This document shows, in pieces, positions 1 to 7,815 of a stretch of 64,000 nucleotides of DNA. Every line of letters begins with the position of its first letter. Position 1 is the first letter of the stretch. The notes under the pieces are model-generated. The model was not told the origin of the DNA and made no database searches. It saw nothing but the letters and a program-made list of their open reading frames with translations. Where the stretch lies: assembly GCA_949948985.1 (NCBI GenBank), contig CATLIG010000003.1, forward strand, positions 83,834-147,833, given 5' to 3'. The DNA comes from an uncultured Clostridia bacterium. GTDB lineage: Bacteria; Bacillota; Clostridia; Lachnospirales; CAG-274. Position numbers and translations under genes: made by a program.

Positions 1-291
1 ACTCTTATATTTGCCGGTGTTAAAAGAATACCTATGGCGGGTATTATATACGACCCCAAAGTCGAATATTATCTGGACGTCCTTGATATGCCATCAGGCG
101 GAGATATAAGAACGGAAAACATTGATGAAAATAAATTATACGGCTGTATAGACGATATTTTTAATAATTATGACGATTACGTTTTAAAACTTGACGAAAA
201 GGTTAGGGTTCTTGAGAAAAAAGCTCATGAAAATGATATTTTTCTTGAAAAACAGTTGGATTTTATTCGTAAAAAAAAGACAGGAGGATAA
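1..291 (+). CDS. csaB: Polysaccharide pyruvyl transferase, C-terminal end (partial)
   Basis: The reading frame is open from base 1, so only the last 96 or so residues are present and the start lies before the window. The visible part has the G-V-x-x-x-P-M-A-G-I-I-Y-D-P-K-V pattern followed by an acidic, helical end, as I recall for the C-terminal glycosyltransferase-like half of CsaB-type pyruvyl transferases. These enzymes add a ketal pyruvate to secondary cell-wall polysaccharide, which is then bound by SLH domains. The next two genes follow with almost no gap, and the second is a WecG/TagA-family enzyme, a common partner of csaB in Clostridia. An in-frame ATG at 34 is internal to the protein, not its start. 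The family is inferred from a short stretch and from context. Confidence 0.7.
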   Translation, partial: TLIFAGVKRIPMAGIIYDPKVEYYLDVLDMPSGGDIRTENIDENKLYGCIDDIFNNYDDYVLKLDEKVRVLEKKAHENDIFLEKQLDFIRKKKTGG

Positions 292-293
292 AA

Positions 294-752
294 ATGAAAA
301 ATAAACTTATATTAACATTTTCTATCGCGGTAATGATGGCCGTTACGGTTTTCGCGGCGGAGCCGGGAAGCGGCAGCGACCCTGTTGTTTCAAAAAGTTA
401 TGTGGATGGTAAGATTACAGAACTTCTTACCGCCCTGGAGGCGGGAGGTACTATAAATGTAAGTTCCGGAAGTAAGGCGGACACATCAAAGCTTAAATAT
501 ATTCCTGTTCATGTTGGAGTGGGGCAAAAGCTTATTGGCGGAGAAGGTACGGAGCTTATACTTCGTGTTGGAAGGTCTTTCGCTGTTGTGCCTACGGAAT
601 CTTTAATTGACATTACAACAGGTACAGAGCTTAAGGATAAAGGCGAACTTAAAAAAAACCACGTTGTAATTGTTCCGAGAAATGACGGAAGAGGCGTCAG
701 GGTGGTAGAGGATGCATGGTTTCTTGTAAAAGGAGATTACACAATTCAATAA
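294..752 (+). CDS. Small secreted protein of unknown function
   Basis: A 152-residue protein with a Shine-Dalgarno AGGAGG just before the ATG; it begins 3 bases after the csaB stop. Residues 1-22 form a signal peptide (basic MKNK, hydrophobic core, cleavage after V-F-A-A or nearby). The mature protein starts with a D-P-V-V-S-K-S-Y-V-D segment, then a Gly/Ser-rich link and a compact basic C-terminal part with alternating hydrophobic residues. There is no lipobox Cys and no later membrane span, so it is probably exported. I do not recognise a characterised family. Its place between csaB and wecG suggests a role at the cell wall, for example in polysaccharide assembly, but that is inference from neighbours only. 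Confidence 0.75.
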   Translation: MKNKLILTFSIAVMMAVTVFAAEPGSGSDPVVSKSYVDGKITELLTALEAGGTINVSSGSKADTSKLKYIPVHVGVGQKLIGGEGTELILRVGRSFAVVPTESLIDITTGTELKDKGELKKNHVVIVPRNDGRGVRVVEDAWFLVKGDYTIQ

Positions 753-773
753 CCGCATAGGGGAGGCGAAATT

Positions 774-1508
774 ATGAGTGAATATTCGCGTATACTTGGT
801 GTTAAATTCAACAATATTACCCATAAAGAGGCGGTTGGTCTTTTAGAGTGTTTTCTTGAAGAGGAAAAGTGCCATTCTGTTTTTACCCCTAATCCGGAGA
901 TTGTTATGACGGCCAGAAAAGATTCTGAATTTATGGAGATAATTAATAACGCTGAGCTTGTGGTTCCGGACGGAATAGGCGTTGTTATCGCTTCTAAATT
1001 TACGAAAGAAAAGCTTAAAGAACGTGTCGCGGGGTATGACCTTGTTCAAGGATTGTTTTCTGAAATAAAAAATAAAAAATACACCGTTTATTTTTTTGGC
1101 GGAGCACCCGGCGTTGCTGAACAGGCAAAGAAAAAGATGGAAAAAATTCATAAGGGTATTAAGATTATCGGTGTTTCTGACGGATATTTTGATGAAAAAA
1201 AGGAAAAACTTATTCTTGAGGATATTAAAAATAAAAAGCCGGATATACTGCTTGTAGGTCTTGGAGCGCCAAAACAGGAAAAATGGATTAATAAATACAA
1301 AGAACATCTTCCGGTAAAAATATGTATTGGCGTTGGAGGCAGTTTTGATACAATGAGCGGAAATGTGAAAAGAGCTCCTAAAATTTTTATAGATTTAGGA
1401 CTTGAATGGTTTTACAGGCTTTTGCGTCAGCCCGCCAGAATTTTCAGAATGATGAAACTGCCTTTGTTCCTTTTTGTGGTATTGAAAGAAAAATTATTTG
1501 GAAGATAA
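774..1508 (+). CDS. WecG/TagA/CpsF family glycosyltransferase
   Basis: A 244-residue protein of the GT26 family, which transfers a ManNAc-type sugar to a lipid-linked acceptor at the cytoplasmic membrane in wall teichoic acid or related polysaccharide synthesis. Family features seen: an N-P-E-I-V segment near residue 40, the V-P-D-G-I-G-V motif near residue 65, a Y-F-F-G-G-A-P-G motif near 105, and G-L-G-A-P-K-Q-E-K-W near 165, with a basic, aromatic C-terminus (W-F-Y-R-L-L-R-Q-P) that probably contacts the membrane. Length is normal for the family. The ATG follows GGGGAGG at a good distance and lies 21 bases after the previous stop, so it is the last gene of the csaB operon. Whether the product is TagA-like or WecG-like cannot be told from the sequence. 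Confidence 0.9.
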   Translation: MSEYSRILGVKFNNITHKEAVGLLECFLEEEKCHSVFTPNPEIVMTARKDSEFMEIINNAELVVPDGIGVVIASKFTKEKLKERVAGYDLVQGLFSEIKNKKYTVYFFGGAPGVAEQAKKKMEKIHKGIKIIGVSDGYFDEKKEKLILEDIKNKKPDILLVGLGAPKQEKWINKYKEHLPVKICIGVGGSFDTMSGNVKRAPKIFIDLGLEWFYRLLRQPARIFRMMKLPLFLFVVLKEKLFGR

Positions 1509-1510
1509 TT

Positions 1511-1583
1511 TACAGTGAAACAATAAGAAAAGGCAAATTCTAATTAAGCCTGATATATCAAGTTTTCTCATTGTTTCGCTGTA
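1511..1583. repeat. Family B inverted repeat (full copy)
   Basis: A roughly 73-bp element with ends TACAGTGAAACAAT and ATTGTTTCGCTGTA as an imperfect inverted repeat, and a central TGATATATCA. It starts 3 bases after the wecG stop. The same end sequences recur at about ten other intergenic sites in the window. Confidence 0.7.
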
Positions 1584-1661
1584 AAAATTTTGTGTATTTC
1601 CGCAAAAACAAGCAAAACAGACTGTTTTTCTTTTTCGGCTTTAAAAGGAGAATAAGTTTTT

Positions 1662-2516
1662 ATGAAAAATGGCTTTATGGCAAAGGTTTTTGATTATTTA
1701 TTGATTTTTTTCGGAACACTTTTTATGTCTATAGCGCTTAACGTTTTTTTTGAGCCTAACAATATTGTTATTGGAGGCGCTACAGGGGTAGCTGTAATTA
1801 TAAAATATTTGACAAAGGGTATTTTTGACGGAGGAATTTCACTTGGCGTATCGAATCTCGCTGTTAATATACCGCTTTTTTTAATCGCTTTTAAAATGTT
1901 TGGTGTGAAATTTGTCGGAAAAACCCTTATAGCTACTTTAATGCTGTCGTTTAATCTTGAGCTGACAAGTTTTTTGCCTTCTTTTTACGGCGATTTTATT
2001 ATTATCTCTATTTTTGGAGGAGTGCTTACAGGCCTTGGACTTTCTCTTATTTTCAGGGCAAGAGCTACAACGGGAGGAAGTGACCTTGCCGCAAGTCTTA
2101 TACATCATAAGCTAAGACATTATACTATTGCCGTTTTAATGCTTGTAATAGATATTATTATAATTATATGCGGTTATTTTGTATTTGGATTTTCGGCTAC
2201 GATGTATGCTGTTATTTCAGTGTATATCACAAGTAAAATAATTGACGCTATACTGGAAGGGATTTCTTTTGCTAAAGCAACTTGCATTATTTCAAATAAA
2301 TCTCAGGAAATCTGTGATATGATTTTTAAAGAATTGGACAGAGGGGTTACTTCTCTTTATGGAAAGGGAATGTTTTCAGGAGAAAACAAAAATATTCTGC
2401 TTTGTGTGGTTTCTCAGAAAGAAGTGTTTAAATTAAAGGAAATCGCTAAAAAAGTAGATGACAGCGCTTTTATTATGGTAGCTGATGTAAGAGAGGTTTT
2501 GGGCGATGGGTTTTAG
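1662..2516 (+). CDS. YitT family membrane protein
   Basis: A 284-residue integral membrane protein with about five or six hydrophobic segments in the first 200 residues and a soluble C-terminal domain of about 80 residues (from roughly residue 205, A-T-C-I-I-S-N-K through M-V-A-D-V-R-E-V-L-G) that matches the DUF2179 domain. The Gly-rich G-G-A-T-G-V-A and R-A-R-A-T-T-G-G-S-D segments are characteristic of the YitT family. Its transported substrate is not established. The start ATG follows AAAGGAG; a second in-frame ATG five codons on is less well placed. The gene stands alone and ends at a strong terminator. Confidence 0.9.
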   Translation: MKNGFMAKVFDYLLIFFGTLFMSIALNVFFEPNNIVIGGATGVAVIIKYLTKGIFDGGISLGVSNLAVNIPLFLIAFKMFGVKFVGKTLIATLMLSFNLELTSFLPSFYGDFIIISIFGGVLTGLGLSLIFRARATTGGSDLAASLIHHKLRHYTIAVLMLVIDIIIIICGYFVFGFSATMYAVISVYITSKIIDAILEGISFAKATCIISNKSQEICDMIFKELDRGVTSLYGKGMFSGENKNILLCVVSQKEVFKLKEIAKKVDDSAFIMVADVREVLGDGF

Positions 2517-2522
2517 TATATT

Positions 2523-2566
2523 AGGCCTGTCTGGAAGAGATGGCTTTCAGACAGGTCTGTTTTTTA
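2523..2566 (+). terminator. Rho-independent terminator of the yitT-like gene
   Basis: Stem AGGCCTGTCTG (2523-2533) pairs with CAGACAGGTCT (2548-2558) around a 14-base loop, followed by a T-rich run to 2566. It begins 6 bases after the stop codon. Confidence 0.88.
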
Positions 2567-2572
2567 GGTTTT

Positions 2573-2684
2573 GCCGTGTTGCCGTCGGTCGGCATAGGCA
2601 TTCGGCTATGCTCTCCCTCCGCCCCCTTGCAAAAATAATTTTTTAGCTCGCTTCCTTTTGTTCATTTTTAAGTTGATTGAATAT
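2573..2684 (-). repeat. Family A MITE-like repeat, truncated copy, with half of a family B repeat after it
   Basis: This 540-base gap (2517-3056) holds a copy of the family A element lacking its left terminal repeat: the internal hairpin segment GGCATAGGCATTCGGCTATG is intact and the right end reads AAGTTGATTGAATATA, one base off consensus. Directly after it, about 2688-2735, comes the right half of a family B repeat ending TTATTGTTTCGCTATA. The remaining part to 3056 is very AT-rich; TATAAT at 3008-3013 may be a -10 box for the next gene, but I see no matching -35. Confidence 0.7.
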
Positions 2685-3056
2685 AAGATTTTATTAAATA
2701 TCATATATTCATTCTTTTATTGTTTCGCTATAGATAAAGATATGTCCATAGACAAAATAAACAAATTATATGCTTAAATTTTTATCTAATTAGTTTTTAA
2801 CAAAAAGTTTAGTTCTTTATAGTAATTTGACTCGTAAAAGATTGATTTATAACGGTTGCTTTTATTAAATTTCCACTAAAAAAATAAGATGATATACAAA
2901 TTTCACAAAGGTTTATTTATTTATTTGTTTATTTAATATATGGTTTATTTCGCTAAAATAAGGTATTATATATATGATGATTACAATAAATTATTTGAGA
3001 AATATATTATAATATTTAGCCTAATCATTATTATGATTTTAAGGAGGATTATATAA

Positions 3057-4169
3057 ATGTCAGATTTAAAACTTAAAAAGATTGTAAAAAAATACCCTAA
3101 TGGTTTTGTTGCTGTTAAAGATTTTAATCTTGAAATCGAAGATAAAGAATTTATAATTTTTGTTGGTCCTTCGGGATGTGGTAAAACTACTACTCTCCGT
3201 ATGATTGCTGGTCTTGAGGATATTTCGGGCGGAGAACTTTACATAGGCAACGAGCTTATGAACGATGTGCCTCCAAAGGAAAGAGATATTGCCATGGTTT
3301 TCCAGAACTATGCTCTTTATCCGCATATGACTGTATATGACAATATGGCTTTTGGTCTTAAACTTAGAAAAATGCCTAAGGATGAAATTAAAAGACGTGT
3401 TGAGGAAGCAGCTAAAATTCTTGATATAGCTCACCTTCTTGATAGAAAACCAAAGGCTCTCTCAGGTGGTCAGAGACAGCGTGTTGCTATGGGTCGTGCT
3501 ATTGTCCGTGAGCCTAAGGTATTCCTTATGGACGAACCTCTTTCAAATCTTGACGCTAAACTCAGGGTTCAGATGAGAACTGAAATATCTAAACTGCACC
3601 ACAGACTTGCAACTACGTTTATCTACGTTACTCATGACCAGACAGAGGCTATGACGCTTGGTACACGTATTGTTGTTTTAAAAGACGGTATTATTCAGCA
3701 GGTTGATACTCCTCAGAATCTTTACAATAAACCTTGCAATTTATTTGTTGCTGGATTTATCGGTTCTCCTCAGATGAATTTTATTGACAGTAAAGTTATT
3801 AAAAACGGCACAGATGTTTTATTGGCTTTTGGAGATTACAAGGTTAAGCTTCCTGAATCTAAAGGCAAAGCTCTTATTGAGGGTAAATATATTGACAAGG
3901 AAGTTGTACTTGGTATCAGACCTGAAGACATTCATGCTGAAGAAATTTTCCTTAATTCCTCTCAGGAAAGTATTGTAGACGCTCATGTTGAGGTTACAGA
4001 GCTTCTTGGAGCGGAGGTAAACTTATACTTACTTATCGGTGGTCAGAACGCTACAGCTAAAGTCAACGCAAGATATGACGCTAAAGTTGGCGATACGGTA
4101 AAAGTCGCTTTTGATGTAAATAGAATTCATGTATTTGATAAGGCTACAGAACTTGTTATTACTAATTAA
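3057..4169 (+). CDS. Sugar ABC transporter ATP-binding protein, MsmX/UgpC type
   Basis: A 370-residue ABC ATPase of the CUT1 sugar-importer subfamily. Walker A G-P-S-G-C-G-K-T-T is at residues 37-45, the Q-loop Gln near 83, the L-S-G-G-Q signature at 135-139, Walker B V-F-L-M-D-E-P at 155-161 and the H-loop His at 193. Residues from about 235 form the extra TOBE-type regulatory domain (G-I-R-P-E-D-I-H motif). There is no binding protein or permease gene beside it. In Firmicutes such orphan ATPases (MsmX, MsmK) energise several sugar importers encoded elsewhere, and that is the likely role here. The start has AAGGAGG eight or so bases upstream. Codon use is rich in C-ending and CTT codons, in line with high expression. 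Confidence 0.93.
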   Translation: MSDLKLKKIVKKYPNGFVAVKDFNLEIEDKEFIIFVGPSGCGKTTTLRMIAGLEDISGGELYIGNELMNDVPPKERDIAMVFQNYALYPHMTVYDNMAFGLKLRKMPKDEIKRRVEEAAKILDIAHLLDRKPKALSGGQRQRVAMGRAIVREPKVFLMDEPLSNLDAKLRVQMRTEISKLHHRLATTFIYVTHDQTEAMTLGTRIVVLKDGIIQQVDTPQNLYNKPCNLFVAGFIGSPQMNFIDSKVIKNGTDVLLAFGDYKVKLPESKGKALIEGKYIDKEVVLGIRPEDIHAEEIFLNSSQESIVDAHVEVTELLGAEVNLYLLIGGQNATAKVNARYDAKVGDTVKVAFDVNRIHVFDKATELVITN

Positions 4170-4192
4170 TAGTTGTTAAACATAGTTATTAT

Positions 4193-4260
4193 TGTAAAAC
4201 AATAAAATAATACGTCAACAAATGTATATTAAGCGAATTATTTTGTTGTTTTGAGCTAAA
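4193..4260. repeat. Family B inverted repeat, diverged copy
   Basis: Between the ATPase stop and its terminator. Left end GTAAAACAATAAAATAAT and right end ATTATTTTGTTGTTTTGAGC are an imperfect inverted repeat related to the other family B copies. Confidence 0.5.
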
Positions 4261-4298
4261 ATGTACAGTACTATAACTGTATTTAATTATTAAAAGGG

Positions 4299-4343
4299 AG
4301 GCTGTATTGAAGATTATATTATTCTTTGATGCAGTCTTTTTTT
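4299..4343 (+). terminator. Rho-independent terminator of the ABC ATPase gene
   Basis: AGGCTGTATTGAAG (4299-4312) pairs, allowing G-U, with CTTTGATGCAGTCT (4324-4337), followed by seven T. The remaining 4344-4528 holds no gene; a TTGAAC at 4476-4481 with CAAAAT 17 bases on is a possible weak promoter for the next gene. Confidence 0.75.
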
Positions 4344-4528
4344 AGAGATAGAAAGTAATTTTCAATCTATAAGTTTTTTTGTGTTTCAGGTAGAGCTTGA
4401 TTGTAATTTTAGAAACACGTCATAAAATCAATAAGCCGGATAAACAGTGATATTTTTATATTTTATGTCTATATATTGAACTTCTCTATAGTTTGGGACA
4501 AAATTTTATTTATAGGAGGAATAAATTA

Positions 4529-5488
4529 ATGGATAATATAGAAAACATAGAATGGGACGAACGATATAACATTGGCGTAAGTAACATTGACAAGGCTCAT
4601 AGACGTTTATTTTCTATTGTGAAAAGATTGTTTGATACTGTTGAGAAAAATCAAAATAAAAAACATTCTTGTTATGAGGGTATTAAATATTTAAGCAATT
4701 ATGCAATAACTCATTTTGCTGAGGAAGAGGCATATATGAGGTCAATTGGATACAAAGGCTATGAAAGGCATAAAGAGAAACACGACAAAATGAAAAATGA
4801 AATAGTACCTGCTCTTGAGGCTGAATTGGAAGAGGCGGATTATTCCGGTGAAGCGGCGAGTCGTTTCCTTGGAGTATGCTTAGGCTGGCTTACAGGACAT
4901 ACTATGCTTGAAGACCGTGCCATTACAGGTGAAATCGGAGGTAAAAAAATCATTGACATTAATAATGATATTAATACGGAAAAGCCTATTATAGCTGGGG
5001 AAAAAGCAACAAAGGAAGAAGAGGAAAAGGTAATTGATGCAGTTGGTGAAATGATTTCTGTTATTATGAAAGAAATGTTTAAGATTGATGCAAAAATTAC
5101 CGACAGACATTATGACGGAGAATATTTTGGAAAGCCGGCATATTATCGTGCTATTTATAAAAATAAAAAGGGCAGAAAGATAAAAATTCTTATGATTATT
5201 GAGGAAAAATTGATTTTAGGTACGGTTGGCTCAGTAATGAATATTAGGTTTAATGTAGTTGATAATGCCGTTTTATCGGCGGCTATGCAGGTTTCTCATC
5301 ATGTGATGCAAAGCATAAGCCAGCATTCAAAATTAAACAGCAGTAAAAAAGACCCTTTTACTCTTGAACGGGAAAGCATATTGAGCGCAAAACATTTTAA
5401 TGAAAAATTTGTTGCCAGTTATTTTGATTTTAACATACTTTTTGACACTGAAAAAGGTAAATTTGCTTTATGCGCTAAGATATTGTGA
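4529..5488 (+). CDS. Bacteriohemerythrin fused to a CheX-like domain
   Basis: A 319-residue cytoplasmic protein. Residues 1-130 are a bacteriohemerythrin domain, which binds O2 at a di-iron centre: the ligand set H24, H62, E66 (in H-F-A-E-E-E), H81, H85, H124 and D129 is complete, with the typical W-D-E-R-Y-N-I-G-V-x-x-I-D-x-x-H start. After a linker, residues from about 160 look like a CheX-type fold (A-V-G-E-M-I-S-V-I near the start, then alternating strands and a long helix); this part is tentative. Together they suggest an oxygen or redox sensor acting in chemotaxis or a related phosphorelay. The ATG at 4529 is chosen because AGGAGGA ends eight bases before it; an upstream in-frame start at 4493 has no ribosome binding site. 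Confidence 0.8.
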   Translation: MDNIENIEWDERYNIGVSNIDKAHRRLFSIVKRLFDTVEKNQNKKHSCYEGIKYLSNYAITHFAEEEAYMRSIGYKGYERHKEKHDKMKNEIVPALEAELEEADYSGEAASRFLGVCLGWLTGHTMLEDRAITGEIGGKKIIDINNDINTEKPIIAGEKATKEEEEKVIDAVGEMISVIMKEMFKIDAKITDRHYDGEYFGKPAYYRAIYKNKKGRKIKILMIIEEKLILGTVGSVMNIRFNVVDNAVLSAAMQVSHHVMQSISQHSKLNSSKKDPFTLERESILSAKHFNEKFVASYFDFNILFDTEKGKFALCAKIL

Positions 5489-5619
5489 AAGGAATACATA
5501 TTGAAATATCCACAGTCAGGCAGAAACAGGTAAAGTAACAGAGAAAAAGACTATATAAAGCGAATTAATGATTTCGCTGAAAAAATAATATATCTTTTTA
5601 TGGAAGTTCATAAAATTTT

Positions 5620-5703
5620 TAGTGCGAAACAATAAAATAATTACTGGATATTCAGGTTTTATTAAATATTATCCGTTTACCTTTTTATTGTTTTGCTATA
5701 AAT
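5620..5703. repeat. Family B inverted repeat (full copy)
   Basis: Ends TAGTGCGAAACAATAAAATAA and, at the right, TTTTATTGTTTTGCTATA, with a central ATATTCAGG. It lies just upstream of the ribosome binding site of the following gene, so it may be part of that gene's leader. Confidence 0.65.
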
Positions 5704-5724
5704 GTAAATAAGGAGGAAATATAT

Positions 5725-6468
5725 ATGTGTAAAAAATTTATATCTTTTATGACCGCGGCAATGATGATGATTTCATCAACTACTGTTTTTGCTGACAGTT
5801 CGGTTCTGGTAAAAGTAAACGGCGAGATGGTTGAGTTTGACCAGCCCCCCGTAATTGAGAATGGAAGAACTCTTATTCCTTTCAGGGGGGTTCTTGAAAA
5901 AATGGGAATTACTGTTGACTGGGTTTCAGACGATAAAACGGTTATTTGTACAGATGATGAGAAAATTGTTTTTCTTCCTATAGGTCAGACGGAAATGACA
6001 GTGGTTTCGGCAGATGAGGAAATAATTGATTTTGACGGGAAAATTGATGGTGAAAAGATTTCTCTTGACGTTCCTGGAAAAATTATAAACGGAAGAACAC
6101 TAGTGCCTATACGGGCTGTTGCCGAAAGTTTTAACGCTGACGTAAACTGGGACTCCGAAACCAAAACAGTTGAAATTAATACAAGTTCCGATGCAGATGT
6201 AAATATGGAAGAACTTGAAAAAAAGACCGAGGACTTTAGTAAAATAATATTACTGTTAAGTGAAAATGTTAATAATTTAGATGATGTTGACGAAAGCGAG
6301 TTTAATGAAATGTCAGAAGAATTACAGGATTTTTATGACAATGTTCTTACTCAGGAAGGAATATATGAAAGTCAGGATAAAATTGATGAGATTACAGAAA
6401 AGCTTGAATACTTTATAAACAGGTTTAAAGATTTTCTTGTAAGAAATGGTATTGATGTGGAAAATTAA
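5725..6468 (+). CDS. Secreted protein with two stalk (copper amine oxidase N-type) motifs and a KNxI-type tail
   Basis: A 247-residue exported protein. Residues 1-23 are a signal peptide ending T-V-F-A. Two copies of the copper amine oxidase N-terminal (stalk) motif follow: E-N-G-R-T-L-I-P-F-R near residue 48 and I-N-G-R-T-L-V-P-I-R near residue 126, each followed by a strand ending V-x-W. In Clostridia this domain is common on cell-surface proteins and does not imply copper binding or oxidase activity. From about residue 165 there is a helical tail ending R-N-G-I-D-V-E-N, which aligns with the tails of the 17.9-24.8 kb cluster (S-Q-D-K-I-D-E-I-T-E near the end). AAGGAGG precedes the ATG. Its precise role is unknown. 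Confidence 0.85.
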   Translation: MCKKFISFMTAAMMMISSTTVFADSSVLVKVNGEMVEFDQPPVIENGRTLIPFRGVLEKMGITVDWVSDDKTVICTDDEKIVFLPIGQTEMTVVSADEEIIDFDGKIDGEKISLDVPGKIINGRTLVPIRAVAESFNADVNWDSETKTVEINTSSDADVNMEELEKKTEDFSKIILLLSENVNNLDDVDESEFNEMSEELQDFYDNVLTQEGIYESQDKIDEITEKLEYFINRFKDFLVRNGIDVEN

Positions 6469-6495
6469 GTATGCGTGAAAAATTATAAAAGAGTT

Positions 6496-6533
6496 AAAAA
6501 ATTATAAAAAGAATTTATTTTTTATAATTTTTT
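6496..6533 (+). terminator. AT-only hairpin, possible terminator
   Basis: AAAAAATTATAAAAA pairs with TTTTTTATAATTTTTT around a 7-base loop, directly between the stalk-domain gene and proC. All base pairs are A-T, so it may be a weak terminator that allows read-through. Confidence 0.5.
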
Positions 6534-6555
6534 GATGGACAGAGGAGAATTTAAG

Positions 6556-7362
6556 ATGAAAATCGGATTTATCGGCGGTGGAAATATGGGCGGGGCTATT
6601 ATCGGAGGTATAGTGTCTTCCGGTATTTATAAAGCTTGCGATATTTCTGTTGTTGATTTGTTTAAGGAAAATGTGGAAAAGCTTATTTCGAAATATAAAA
6701 TAAAAGACGGCATAAATAACAAAGAAATTGCCGTAAATTCAGATATTTTATTTTTGGCGGTTAAACCTAATGTTATTGACGAGGTTATTTTAGAGGTCAA
6801 AGACTATATAAGTGACGACTGTATTGTCGTATCTATAGCGGCAGGCAAAAGCATTGACTCTCTTTCGTCTTTTTTTGGGGAAAAAGTAAAGATTGTGAGG
6901 GTTATGCCAAATACTCCCGCTCTTGTTGGAGAGGGAATGGCGGCCATTTGCAAAAATGACAATGTTTCTGACGATGAGATCCAAAAAATATCTGAGATTT
7001 TTAATTGTTTTGGCAAAGCTGAAGTTGTTCCTGAAAAAATGATGGATATTGTTACAGCAGTGAGCGGGTCTTCTCCCGCATTTGTTTATATGTTTATTGA
7101 GGCTATGGCGGACGCTGCTGTTCTTGGAGGTATGCCGAGAACTCAGGCGTATAAATTTGCCGCTCAGACAGTTTTGGGTTCGGCTAAAATGGTGCTTGAT
7201 ACAGGTATGCATCCGGGTGAACTTAAAGATATGGTTTGCTCTCCGTCAGGTACTACTATTGAGGCGGTGGCAGAACTTGAAAAACTTGGTATGAGAACGG
7301 CTGTTATTGAGGCTGTACGTGTTTGCGAGGCTAAGTCTAAATCTATGGGACTGAAAAAATAA
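6556..7362 (+). CDS. proC: Pyrroline-5-carboxylate reductase
   Basis: A 268-residue enzyme that reduces 1-pyrroline-5-carboxylate to proline with NAD(P)H, the last step of proline synthesis. The N-terminus has the Rossmann dinucleotide motif I-G-F-I-G-G-G-N-M-G (residues 3-12), followed by the conserved A-V-K-P segment near residue 70, R-V-M-P-N-T-P near 118, and the C-terminal S-G-S-S-P-A-F-V-Y and H-P-G-E-L-K-D-M-V-C-S-P-S-G-T-T signature that forms the active site and dimer interface. Length is normal. The ATG at 6556 is used because AGAGGAG lies eight bases before it; in-frame TTG and ATG codons eight and seven codons upstream precede the ribosome binding site. Confidence 0.95.
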   Translation: MKIGFIGGGNMGGAIIGGIVSSGIYKACDISVVDLFKENVEKLISKYKIKDGINNKEIAVNSDILFLAVKPNVIDEVILEVKDYISDDCIVVSIAAGKSIDSLSSFFGEKVKIVRVMPNTPALVGEGMAAICKNDNVSDDEIQKISEIFNCFGKAEVVPEKMMDIVTAVSGSSPAFVYMFIEAMADAAVLGGMPRTQAYKFAAQTVLGSAKMVLDTGMHPGELKDMVCSPSGTTIEAVAELEKLGMRTAVIEAVRVCEAKSKSMGLKK

Positions 7363-7401
7363 AATATGTTTCTGTTTTGAAAAATTTATTTTGATTATAG
7401 T

Positions 7402-7472
7402 AGACTTCTTTCGAAAGAAGTCTGCTTATAATAAAAGGTATAAAGATATATTTAAAAGCTTTATACCTTTTA
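7402..7472 (+). terminator. Two tandem hairpins after proC
   Basis: AGACTTCTTTCGAAAGAAGT(CT) at 7402-7423 is a perfect palindrome without a T run. It is followed by AAAAGGTATAAAG (7433-7445) pairing with CTTTATACCTTTT (7459-7471), which has the shape of an intrinsic terminator. A sequence like the first hairpin recurs at 33947-33985 after the phosphoketolase gene. Confidence 0.65.
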
Positions 7473-7570
7473 AAGTTTATATAAAAATCTATCAAACGAT
7501 ACCGAGGTAACTTAGAATAGGTCTAAAATTTAAAAATCTGTTTTAAACTTTCAAAACTTTTAATATATTG

Positions 7571-7709
7571 TATAGTCAATCAACTTGAAAAAAGAATAAG
7601 TTCGGCGGCTATGATTTCCTCCGTCTTGCGAAAATAATTTTTATCTCGCTTCCGTTTGCTCATTCTCAAGTTGATTGACTATAGTCTGTTTTCAAGTTAA
7701 TTGACTATA
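7571..7709 (-). repeat. Family A MITE-like repeat, with an extra terminal repeat
   Basis: Left end TATAGTCAATCAACTTGAAA at 7571, right end AAGTTGATTGACTATA ending at 7683; the internal hairpin is mostly deleted. A second right end, CAAGTTAATTGACTATA, follows directly at 7693-7709, as if a second copy had been inserted next to or recombined with the first. The rest of the 7363-7815 gap holds the terminators before it and the promoter after it. Confidence 0.75.
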
Positions 7710-7764
7710 AAAATTATGAAAAATAAATTCTAATAAAATTGTAAAAAATTAATAAAATAGTATA

Positions 7765-7793
7765 TTGTTATTAAAATGTGATTATGTTACAAT
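7765..7793 (+). promoter_or_regulatory. Promoter of the dockerin protein gene
   Basis: TTGTTA (7765-7770), 17-base spacer, TACAAT (7788-7793), with TG one base before the -10 box (extended -10). Predicted start of transcription about 7800, giving a leader of about 16 bases that contains little more than the AAAAGGAGG site. Confidence 0.6.
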
Positions 7794-7815
7794 TATCCGA
7801 AAAAGGAGGTCTTTT

